A stretch of DNA of 64,000 nucleotides. Origin: Ischnura elegans. Taxonomy: Eukaryota; Arthropoda; Insecta; Odonata; Coenagrionidae. Both the position numbers and the translations under genes were made by a program. Shown piece by piece: positions 49,891 through 60,638 of the stretch. Location: NCBI RefSeq assembly GCF_921293095.1, contig NC_060259.1:45613812-45677811 (forward strand), in the 5' to 3' direction. The notes beneath the pieces are model-generated. The model ran no database searches. It had not been told where the DNA came from and worked only from the letters and a program-made list of their open reading frames with translations. The stretch's first letter is position 1. Each line of letters starts with the position of its first letter.

Positions 49891-50296
49891 GGGGGCGTCC
49901 ATCAATTACGTGAGGTGATTTTGGCGATTTTTGGACGCCCCGAATTCCCCCATAGAGAGATATCGTGAGATGTGGCTCGACCCCATCCCTCTAACCTCAG
50001 GCGAGAATATTCAAAATGCGTATTTTGAGTATAAATACGGTAATCTGTGCTTCAATGCGTTGGATTTGTTTAAAAGAAAACAATTAGTAGAATTTTATCG
50101 TGTAGAATTTAGTCATTGTTAAAGACATACATGTTTTGCGTAATTCAACCCAGTTTTCTCGCAATTTTACAATGTTTCTTGCGGAAAGAAATTACGTGAT
50201 ACTTGACGGGATCCCCTGTCCCCCACGTGAGATTGGATGAGAATCAGCTTGACCCCCTACCCTCCTAAAAGCCTCACGTAATTAATGGTTGATTAA
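49891..50296. mobile_element. MITE with ATTACGTGAGG ends
   Basis: Left TCCATCAATTACGTGAGG (49898-49915) and right CCTCACGTAATTAATGG (50272-50288) are inverted repeats with one or two mismatches. They match a type of arthropod element whose ends read roughly GTCCATnAATTACGTnA. The interior has no transposase. About 400 bp. Confidence 0.6.
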
Positions 50297-50474
50297 CTAC
50301 TAAAGGTCGTAGCTTAAGAAATTCCCCGAGACGTGGAAGACCAAGTTCAAAATTAGAAAGGAATGGAAGCAGCGAAATTAGAACGCCCTTATCGCTTGGG
50401 TTGTGTTTCGGAGGGAAATATTTATTGATGCATGGAATTTATCATAATATTACAATAGAGAAACCTAAAGCAGG

Positions 50475-51360
50475 CCTCTAAAAGTGTTGTCACCCATCGC
50501 GCATTTAAATAGGTCTGCAGAAGTGGCCATTCGCGGCGCTAACGAACAAATCGATCTAAGTTTCACGGGTAAATAAGGTAAAATTAGGGGTGATAACTGA
50601 AATTAATAACATGATGATGTGATATATCAATACTTTTAAATGCTATTCCTCGCAATGACAAACGTAATACTCCAAAATATGGGGAAAAAGTGTAACGCAT
50701 TGCACTCGTCACCGCGCCGCGGACAGTTTTGAAAACATATTAAAATGCGATCGATAGTGGCGACAGAAATCAGTCTTCCATGGGATGGCATTGGGCCTCC
50801 TCTATGTACTCCACTTGGAAATTATGAAGAGAGTCCTGCGTACGAACTGCTATGGAATAGGAGAGCACTTGTGACAATCGCGAGTGCGGAAGTTGTGTGG
50901 GTACTGAGGATGAGAGGTTCGAGGTGACGGCGTGGAGGGTAGCGGAATCATATTAACGGAGAGAAAGATGGATACGAGAGAAAATACACGGATCTATGGG
51001 TAATTCAGTGGTGTCCGAAGCCACGCGCAAGGACACTGCACTGAGGAGACCCAATTCCATCCGTAAGATAGGTGATTTCTCTTGCCACTTCGGTCGCATT
51101 TTAATCGGTTTTCAACAATGTCCGCGGTGCGGACCACTTTTTTCCAATATTTTCGGTTAAATGTTTGTTATGGCGAGAAATGGCATTGAAAAATAATGAA
51201 TTTGATGAATGAAATCATCATGTAAATTAATATCGGTTAACACCCCTAATTTAAACCTTATTTCCCCGTGAAACTCGGATCAATTTGTCCGTCAGCGACG
51301 GGAGTAGCGGCTTTTGTAAATCCATTTAAAAGCGCGGTGGGTGATAGCACATTTAAAGGA
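50475..51360. mobile_element. Long-inverted-repeat (foldback) element, about 330-bp arms
   Basis: Arm 50475-50810 aligns along its length with the reverse complement of 51034-51360, with scattered substitutions and small gaps. Shared landmarks include CACCCATCGCGC/CACCCACCGCGC, GTTTCACGGG, AATTAGGGGTG, ACATGATGAT and CCGCGGACA. The spacer is about 223 bases. No coding capacity is seen. Confidence 0.8.
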
Positions 51361-51454
51361 AGACTTGAGGATCCTCTTTTTGTAATATTTGTGGCCATGT
51401 GGCTCTTTCGGGGAACTCTCAACTGCATCGCTTGAATTGATCACTTATTGGAAA

Positions 51455-51640
51455 TAAATAAATAAAACTTTGTAAGGTTCACTGTTATTTATATGGGCAC
51501 GACCCGGGTTTTGTAACGTGGTTACATCATCAGGTGGCTGATCTTACATGCATCTTATATTTATTCACACATGTGACAGTGGAAGGCGGTGGTGGGGGTT
51601 AAGCACGGAGCTTAACTCCCACCCCCCCCTTCTCAACCTT
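51455..51640 (-). mobile_element. Penelope-like element terminus with hammerhead-like motif and hairpin
   Basis: Minus strand at 51536-51498: CAC-CTGATGA, stem II TGTAAC/GTTACA, then AAAC-CCGG-GTC and GTG. Stem I (CAC/GTG), stem II (5-6 bp) and a 2-bp stem III with a four-base loop can all form. The conserved G12 of the core reads A, so it is probably inactive. Next to it is AAATAAATAAATAAAAC (51458-51474), an element-end type run. A 14-bp hairpin with one mismatch (51591-51604/51610-51623) lies about 60 bases away, echoing the layout at 49698-49823. Confidence 0.45.
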
Positions 51641-53508
51641 GATTTTAAAATAATTTTTTTCAGTGCAAAAAATAGTTGTATTTTTTCACGATTATAAAAT
51701 TTACTATGACCTAGGTGTCAATTCTTATGCATCATCTTCAAGGTATATGTAGTGAACTTGAAACCAGTGTCATAAAAAATTGTATAATCTTGGAAAATTG
51801 CAAGCATTTATTTCAATCTAATAAAGTATTTAAAAATAATTATCTTCAAGGTATTTATAAAAACCATAGGTAACGTGTCATTGAAACCTGGCATGGGCAA
51901 GTGACAGTGAAATCTTGGTCATAATAAATTTTATAGTCGTGGGAAATTGCTAGTATTTATTTCAGTATTGAAAAATCCCCCTATCACGCTTGTATATTCG
52001 AATTTTACTTTGAAGAACTTGGTATTATTTCGTGAAAGAATGTGCACATGAAAGCAGTTTCTTCTCGTTGGCCTTTAATCCTTTATAACCCGGAGATGCT
52101 TCTTGGAAAAATTAAATTTCAAGACTTCTCATTCTAAAAATTTGTAAAAAATTTCCCCCCAATTAAAATATTTGTGGCAGCTAAACATTTCGCCATTAAA
52201 CTTTACAGCAGTAAAACGCGTTCTTTAAATATTTCCTGAAGAGAGCTGAAAATGTGTATAGTTTTGGTGTTACTTAGAAGTAACATTGGGTTATAGTGGA
52301 ATCGGCTGAGCTCAACTAAAGAGGGTAGGTAGAGTTTATTCGAGGAATATTTAGTAAAATTCGTTCATTGGACATGCTCGATGATGTAATTTTATTCTTA
52401 TATTCCCTCCCTATTTTGCCACTCCTGCATAGAGACCACAATCCAAGTTACAAAGAAAAATGCAATAGCTTATATCAGCTCTTTAGCATAACCTGATATG
52501 CTCATGGATCTCTCTTAATTACCCTAAGAATCTTACTGCAGCATTTAACTAAAGAAATACTCTTACGAAATTGCTTTAATTCTTACACAGCCTACGGTTT
52601 GACGTACATTGTCCTTCTTCATCCTTTCTCATTCACTTTTATTTCGGCGGAAGCTCAGGATACACCATACCGTGTACCGCCGAACTGATGGGAACGGGTT
52701 ATGCGTAAGGCGCAAAAAGGAGTGCAAGCACCCTTGAAATGTTCATGTCCTCAAGGCACTCTCTTGCCTTTCCCGACGCCTTGGTGCTTTGTGGGGTGAG
52801 TGGGAGATATATTTATCCGCCGTTGTGAAGGGGAAGCGAGGGAGTGATAGTGGGGGCATCTGCTCACGCGTTTATCTTCCTTTGTGGCCCCACTCCACGA
52901 GCCGGGGGCATCCATCTCGGCCCCCACAGGGACCCCCGCCCTCGCCTCTCCTCTCACCGACCCACCCCTCTCCACCCTGCTCCATTTCCCCGGCCTCATT
53001 AAGGTAGAACCTGCGCTTCGAAATACTGCTTTCATTAGTAAGATAAACTCGACAACAACGAGTTATAATGGCTAAATGTGTCATTTATAAAAATTAAAAG
53101 TAATTATAAATCAATCAAAATAGCTGTACAGTGCATGTATTTTACTAAAAATGGAATAATCCTGTGATATGAAGAATGGCTGTTATATTGACTCTTAGGT
53201 ATCGGAAGGATTTAAAAACTCTTTCTGGAAATACGGTAAAGCTTCATAACTGTATAATTTGCGATGAATAAAAAGAACTTAACTAGTGATAGCTTTTGCT
53301 CTGTTAATTGTAACCTAATTTGGAAAAATTATATACATATAATTGCCGACCACCGACTTGACAACGCTGTCAATATATCGTAGCTTCACACCGGTTGAGC
53401 ACCTTTGCTTGTGTACGATACCGTTACGTTGCATTTTGATAATATTACTCGTTTTATTATCCAATTTGCTGAGCCTTAAATTACTAAATATATTTTTGGG
53501 CTGAAGTG
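51641..53508. other. Non-coding; diverged duplication at 51690-51990
   Basis: Two similar stretches of about 130-150 bases (GGAAAATTGCAAGCATTTAT near 51795 and GGGAAATTGCTAGTATTTAT near 51942) suggest an old tandem duplication. 52740-53010 is GC-richer with open frames on both strands and no domain. 53320-53508 is the probable promoter/5' UTR of the transposase-exonuclease gene. Confidence 0.35.
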
Positions 53509-56500
53509 ATGGCTTCATCAGGCCGATTTAAAGGCAAATTCATGTCTAAAGGTAAGGGTAAGAGCTTGGATAATCTGAGGAAACGAAATGTGGCCGAAAG
53601 TGAATCCATCAATTCCAACGAAGTGATTCCAAAGAGTGCACCTGTTGAAGGATGCCGAATCGTCGACGTGAATTTTTTGTGCAAGCAGATGATTTGTACG
53701 CATTGTTCTTCAATCTTGTCATTGAATGATATAACTGAAGAAAATCTAATCGGACTCGCATGTAAATGGCATATAACATGCAGAGCTTGCGGCGCTGTGA
53801 ATACCGTCTTGACATCAAAATCTCAAGCCAACCCAAAGACTAATAGGCAGAACTTCGACATTAATTTGAAAGCTGCAATTGGTAAGTGACATTCATGAAT
53901 GTACTTTTAATATGCCTTTCAATATCAGTGATGTTATGCATTTCAGTTTGTTTAACATACGGCTTTGTTTACAATTGTAGGTCTGATTGATGCTGGAATT
54001 GGAGCCGCTCATGTTAATGCTTTCTTGTCGTGCCTTAACATTCCGGAGGTTCATGAGTCGTTGCTGAAGAGAAGTGAGCGGGTTATTGGACCTGAAATCG
54101 AAAATGTGGCGAATGAAAGCTGTGTTTCTTCTTCATTGCTGGAGAGAGAATTGGAGCACACGGGTCTAACTATACTACAAGAAAGGTAATTATTTGTCAT
54201 TTACAACAGAGTGTTTGGCCTTACAATCTCAAATCAACTAGATACATACTGTGAAAGTAGTATTCCTACTATGGATGTTTCACCTATATCGCAATAGTAA
54301 TACAGTAATGTTCATTATGCTTTGTACCTTAATATAATTTGTACCCATACGGTTACTGCTACCTATGCGATACCTAAACACCTCAAAAACTGTGCTGAAC
54401 GCATCCCAAATTTGTAAATACATTGAACCCCTTTTATAATTCACTTTCAGTGGCATGGCATGTATAACTTTGATGAATAATTTAGTATATAAAATTATAA
54501 TCCCTTTGAAAAGTTTTAGTTTAAGTGACTGGATTGTTAATAATTATTATGTATTACTCAATAATTATTTGTAGTAGACTTATCACCCGATTTGCGATAC
54601 TCATAAATGCGTGAGACATACCTAAGTTTGCATTATTTTGGAAAAGGTCCTTTAGACAGTGACTGATTGTATGAAATAATAACCTATTTATTTAGTTATA
54701 TGAGGACTATTATTTAATAATAAAAGCAAATGGCATGCCTTCTAAGCCTCAGCCTTGTTTTCATATGTGATCTTAACATATTATAAAGGTAGCTGAACTC
54801 AGCCAAAGTTGTAATGTGGAATTTATATATATGTTTCATTTAGCAGATGCATATTTTAAATGAGCGTGAACAGGAACACAGTATAAATATTCCAATACCA
54901 TTATACTAATGAAGTTAATATATCATAGTCTAACACTGATATGCATGATCCTTTAAACAATATAATTGTTCATGATTCACCTATGTCCTTCATTATGTCA
55001 CTTGGTTTATCAAGCAATAAACCCATATCTTTCATTATATTATTACTCTTAGAACCATAATATCAATTATAAAGTTTTCAGCATTCATACGTTTACTAAA
55101 TCTAGTATGAAGTTAATGGTTCCATAAAAAATTTTAGTTATATCACTTATGGACGTTATAAAAATTATAGGATATAAATGAGACCCCTTAGGTCTCCATA
55201 CACTGATATAAGCTCTCCTGAGTTAGCATACATAATCCAGAATTAATATTCTAATTTAATTGTAACTTCAAAATGTTTTGGTGCATGTGAATATATTGTT
55301 AATTCTCAATAATTCCTTGTGATAGAATTATGATGTTTAAAGTCTTTATTGGTTCTACTAATGGATGAGCACATTTATATATATTGGTTTTAAAATTCAT
55401 GTGTGGAGGTGCTGTCACTGATGAGTTATTAATAATGAGTGGCAATTAGTAATATGGCAGGTTGTTAAGGATTCTTGCTCTTATCTTAAATTTTAATATG
55501 CATTGTTCTAAATACATTCATAGATTTAAAATTTCTTCTGCCATCATGGATGAAGTAACTGAAAAGAAGGTTTTATGTAAAGCCATAGATATGATCCAAT
55601 TTCTATAATGCTCCTTAGTTATTCTGTCAATCGTATATTTTCCTTCAGTAAGAGCAGTTCTACCTTAAGCAAAAAATATTTTTATCAGACCTTCCTTCAA
55701 TTTCATTGCTCTCTTAGCTATTTCATCTCTCCAGCAACACACGCTATAGAATGTAATAAAACTAAGCTCCAGTGAATTTCCTTTTCATTTGTTATTTAAT
55801 AATGAAGTTATTATGTGATATTGATGACAATATATTTCTCTTGCAGCTTGCCTTCACCTGATTCACCCCTTGACGTGTCGCCCATTGCAGTGTCTTACGA
55901 CATGGGGTGGCAAAAGAGAGGTAATGGTAGGAGCTACTCCAGCCTTACAGGACATGGCTGTTTGATTGGCCAGAAATCTAAGAAAGTGCTAGCTTATGGC
56001 ACCAGGAATATTTCATGTAAGGCATGTCATTACGGAAAGAGAGAACATGATTGTCGTCGTAACTGGTCTGGGAGTGCTAAAGCCATGGAAGCTGATCTAG
56101 CCTTGGAGTTAGTTGCCCAAAGTACCCCCTTGAAGGCAGCTAATGTTAAAGTAGGGACAGTTGTTGGTGATGATGATTCTTCAACAGCTGCAAAACTTAG
56201 GAGTGAAGTGGGTGATGTCAAAAAGGTCTCTGACATCAATCACGCCAAGAAGAATTTGGGAAATTCCCTGTATTCTTTGAGGTCGAACCATAGATCTCTT
56301 ACTCCTATGGTCATCAAGTATCTCCAGAGGTGCTTTGGCTATGCCCTGCAGCAAAACAGAGGCCAACCAGACCTACTCAGAAAGGCCATTACAAATATTG
56401 TTCCGCATGCTTTTGACATCCACAGAGATTGTGGCTCATGGTGTGGATATGTGAAAGATCCGGAGTCATATGTGCACAAGGGTCTTCCTAAAGGAATAGG

Positions 56501-57806
56501 TCTTGTAGGGGAGAGGTTGCAAAGTGACTTACAAAATGTATTTCAGAAATTTGCCAGCAATTCTGATTGTTTGGCTCCTTGTGGCTCTACTCAATGCAAT
56601 GAAAATTTTAATGCCATTGTTGCCAGTAAGGCACCGAAAATGAGACATTATGGGTCATCTGAGTCTAATGATTTCCGGGTGGCAGCTGCAGTCTGCCAAA
56701 AAAATGTTGGTGTCACATATGTCAGTGATGTAAAAAAAAGTCTAATGATATCCCCTGGTCACAACACAATCCGCTACAGGGCACGACTTAGCCTCAGAAG
56801 AAAGTCACTGGCTGAGAAGAGGAAAACGTGCTCATTTAAGCGGAGGAGATTGTTCAAAAATCTTTCCTCTATGGGCATGCTAAAGGTAAAAGAGGCTAGA
56901 GAAGGGGTAACATATAAAACAGGGATGGCCTATGACCCTGACATTAATAGTGTTTTTTATTCCGATCTTGTTCCTGTGGGTGATGCATGCTCCACTGTGT
57001 TTTTTGATGTTGAAACGACTGGCTTGTCAGGGAATGCAGAGCTGCTGCAAATTGGTGCAGTGGGAAGCACGAGTTTTTCATGCTACTTTTACCCTCATAA
57101 GGGTATTCCAGACAGGGTTAGTGAGATCACTAGCCTTAGAGCAGTAGATGGACTACTGTATTACGAGGGCAAGCCAGTCATCTCAGGTGAACTTGAGGAA
57201 GGTTTATGTGCCTTCATTGATTACTTGAAGAGTTTTAAGAAGGTGATCCTTGTAGGACACAATGTGCAATTTGATGCCAGAATGGTGTTGGCAGCAGTGA
57301 ACCACTGCAATAAATTGGAAGACTTTGGTGCTGTTGTTGCAGGGTTTTCAGACACCTTGCCCCTTTTAAAGAAAGTGCTGCCTGGCAGGAAGTCTTATGC
57401 TCAGGGTAAATTAGTTGAAGAAGTTTTGCAAGACTTCAGCAATAGTGGGCATAATGCACACATAGATGCCTTGAACTTAAAAAAAATTTGTGAAAAGGTG
57501 TTTGTTGGTGAAGATATGATTTTACAGTACAGTTTTACTCTGCAGTCCTTCTTAAAGAGGCAAGAGCAGAGCAAGAGAAAAAGGGAATTACTTCCTACTC
57601 TAAAACCTCTGCGAGATAAGGGTGTATCAGGGTATATGGTAAACAGGTTGGCAGAGAAGGGAATTGGCCTTCAATTGTTGATGAACACTTGGAAATCTGA
57701 AGGTGATGAAGGTGTAAAGAGTTTGTGTTGTACCATGAATGTCACAAAAAATAGAGTTATTGTTTGTAACATTTCAAAACTTGTTGAAGAATTAATATCT
57801 AAGTGA
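53509..57806 (+). CDS. Mutator-like transposase fused to DEDDh exonuclease, three exons, 845 aa
   Basis: Exons 53509-53881, 53981-54185 and 55847-57806 join in frame (2538 nt, no internal stop). Introns begin GTAAGT and GTAATT and end TTGTAG and TTGCAG. The start ATG has G at -3 and +4. Domains: basic N-terminus; zinc ribbon C63xxC66...C91xxC94; helical segment 115-190; then a Mutator-like transposase domain (insect type, RNase H fold). Its candidate triad is D211 (SYDMGWQKRG), the GDDDSS aspartates 301-303 and E445 (CNENFN). Cys/His clusters at 250-262 and 380-392 (HAFDIHRDCGSWC) fit zinc binding. A Lys/Arg-rich linker (about 515-530) may be a nuclear signal. Residues 577-740 are an exonuclease with all DEDDh residues: D580/E582 (FFDVETTGL), D669 (GHNVQFDAR), H728 and D733 (HNAHIDALNL). 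The C-terminal 90 residues are helical and basic. The expected activities are DNA cutting/joining and 3'-5' nuclease; neither is shown here. No terminal inverted repeats or target duplication are seen in the flanks, so an aged transposon or domesticated gene are both possible. Confidence 0.88.
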
Positions 57807-60166
57807 AATTTATATTGTGTATTTATTTCGTACCTATAACATTTGAAAGGTTTCCAGACTTGCTTCTAGCCATAACATTGCTGTCAAGCAAGATGTTATT
57901 GTTTTAGCACTGGTATCTATATGTCTATTCAGTGTTTGCTTCACTCATCAGAATATTTTGCTCCAAATTTAACTTATCCTTTCTGTCAGGTAAGTGCTAA
58001 AGGTATTTGGTATGATTTTCTTTAACTTAGCTTATAACATTTGCTTTCAGGGGTAAGTAGTGAAGTTCACAGCAATATCTCTTTCTTCGAGTTTTAGGAC
58101 AACACTGCCAATGTATCATTTGCTTTTTTCTTATTACCCTGCATTGTAAATGATAGATAGCTTAGTTTTTCCACATACATTTATTACAACAGGACAGAAT
58201 AGGGTTTTAAATAAGCCTGAGACAACAGAATGTTACTCTGCACTTCTGGTTCAAGGAATGTGGTTTCTTGTAGAAGTCATGCTGCTTAGTGGTTGGTAGT
58301 ACAGTAGATTTATGTTAATATATGACCCAAAACAGTATGTAACTGTTGAAGCAAGAGGATCCATTTCTGCTTGCTTGGAATTGCATTTTCAAAATCAGAT
58401 TCATTTGATGTCGTGAATGTTAGCTTCCAGGCATAGTAGCTGAAAAAGTAAAAATCGTGAAAAATACGATAATCTACTGATTTTTAATTTGTTAAGAAAT
58501 ATTTGCCTACCTAAGGTGTCTATGATTGTTTAAATAATGAAATTTCATGCCTTGATTAAAGAATATTAAAGTCACTGTATCTAAATGACTAACACAAAGC
58601 TTATAAATGTTCATTTCTTTGTTGATATTTCGATTTAATAGCCTCATCCATACTATTATTGAGGAGTTGATTAGTGAAAATAAGACACTAATTTGCATTT
58701 ATCACCCAAATGCAATTCGAATCATTAGTATCAGTATAATTAAATAATCCTCGTTCCTAGTGCCTAAGTATTCAGTAAATTTGGAAGGCCGGCATTGCAA
58801 CTTCGAAAGACTCACTTGTAGCTGTCACCGATTGTTCGAAAATGCATCCTAATTTTTATCCTCCTGCAATGTCTAAATGAATGGATGTTTTTTCTATTGT
58901 GTTTTCAAATTATACTAATTGCACCTTTGGAAAACGTATCAAAGTGGATTGGTTGGACAGTGAAAAATAGTGGTACTTAAGAAAAAACTTAATACTCATG
59001 TCCAACTCACGAGTGGAAATCTCTGAAACCTCTCAACAGTGAATATGTAGGTATTGACCCATTTCGGAGAGTCATGACCACTCACCTAAGTAAACTGACG
59101 ATTGTCTCGCTTCAAGGTGGGATCTAATGAATCAGCTATACGAGTAAACTATTAATTTACGGAATAACTACAACAATAATTACATGGAAATATTTTTATC
59201 AGAATAATTAATTGCAAGCTCATGAGCTTCCTACGAGATCCTACTTTATACTGTCGAAGGGTTACATGGGTGAATATTCGATTAATTAGTAGGTATGTTC
59301 GCGGAGTTATATTTCCAGACACTACATAGTCGGTACCCAACAGCAATATGCTTGTATCGTGGTTACATTCATTTACTCGCTGTCCTTTTTCTAGAATTTT
59401 AATATCAGTTAAATTGATGATGAAATTCATAGTGGGCGAGGTTATGAACTTCTATTTAAATAATTATTTTCTACAAGTTGAAAACGATGTACATTTTTCG
59501 AAATAAACGTATTACAATTTGAAGTAGTAGTACAAAACTGTCGCAAGTCGCAATTAATGCTATTATTGTCGCTAAAGCGACAAGCCTACAGAGATGTTTT
59601 ATATTCCAGTCATGATTATTCGCAAGTTTAATAAAATTTGGGCGCTTACTGCAATTCCGTTAACAACCATAACTGATAAATTATATATTTCGGTGCATAG
59701 TTAATCGTCTGCAATCTCAACTTGAGCCAATGTTTTTGTTTACTCCTCGAGCATTGTTGCCAAGTTTGTTTCAATATGGCGGCTGTAAAACGGAAGTGAG
59801 GCTCGTCATCGTTTTTCAATCATAAATATCTTCCTTAAATGGCCGATAAGGTATCCTGAAAAAAACACATAGTGTTCACTGATTATTTGACCGCCATATA
59901 TTAGTTTTTGAGGTAGCCTTATCGGGGAAAATCTTGAGAAATAAAATGTTGAAGCGAGGGACGTCTGCGTTCCGCCATAAGAGCAATGTAATTTTAAGCT
60001 GAATATCACGATTTTCAAATCCAGTTGTTAGCGCTAAATGGCCGGTGACCCCCTATTATTTTTTCACAGATCGACAGAGGCATCATTTCTCTCCAATATA
60101 TGAAAATATCAGGGCATGTTTTCGAAGGTCCTTGTAGTAGAGGTTCTACCTTAAGGAGACTGCACC
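57807..60166. other. Downstream of the transposase-exonuclease gene, nothing certain
   Basis: AT-rich, with no clear AATAAA close to the stop; a weak ATTAAA lies near 58555. At 59774 a GC-richer patch reads CAATATGGCGGCTGTAAAAC followed by GGAAGTGAGG, which could be a tiny first exon with a weak donor, but nothing downstream supports it. Confidence 0.3.
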
Positions 60167-60638
60167 GGAAAACGATTAAAATGTTATCGTTTTCATGCCA
60201 CCCCAAGAACAGCTCTATGGCGATGTCCACGCTCTGATAATGACAGCAATATCGTACCAGAAGAAATGAGGCTAACTTGGTACAATTTATATTTTCTGAA
60301 CATTAGGCCAAGCCAGGTAACCACTTCTGAATTTAATATAAAGTTCTTGTCCAGGACCCTTATTGTCCATTACGTCATCAAAACATTCTATATATTAGTG
60401 GAAAACGATTAAAATGTTATCTTTTTCATGCCAGCCAAAGAACGGCAATATGGTAATGTCCACGCACTGAGAACGCCAGCGCTATCACACCAGAAGGAAT
60501 GAGACTAACTCAGTACAATTTATATTTTCTGAATATTAGGCCAAAGCAGGTGGCAACTTCTGCATTTAATATCAAGTTCTACCCCGGGCTATTTAATGTC
60601 CATGGCCATATTATCATCGAAATCTTCTACATATAGGT
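60167..60638. repeat. 233-bp tandem duplication
   Basis: 60167-60399 and 60400-about 60638 are two head-to-tail copies at roughly 80 percent identity by eye. Shared blocks: GGAAAACGATTAAAATGTTA, AATTTATATTTTCTGAA and CATTTAATATCAAGTTCT (the last read TTTAATATAAAGTTCT in the first copy). No coding frame is conserved across both copies. Confidence 0.8.

Noticed and set aside
53506..53508. GTG as the start codon of the transposase-exonuclease gene
   Set aside because: In a eukaryotic gene the ATG at 53509, one codon later and in good context, is the natural start.
55815..55846. Treating the 663-codon frame from 55815 as the whole gene
   Set aside because: The first ten codons run through the intron's TTGCAG acceptor. 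Splicing to the two upstream exons restores frame and the zinc-ribbon N-terminus.
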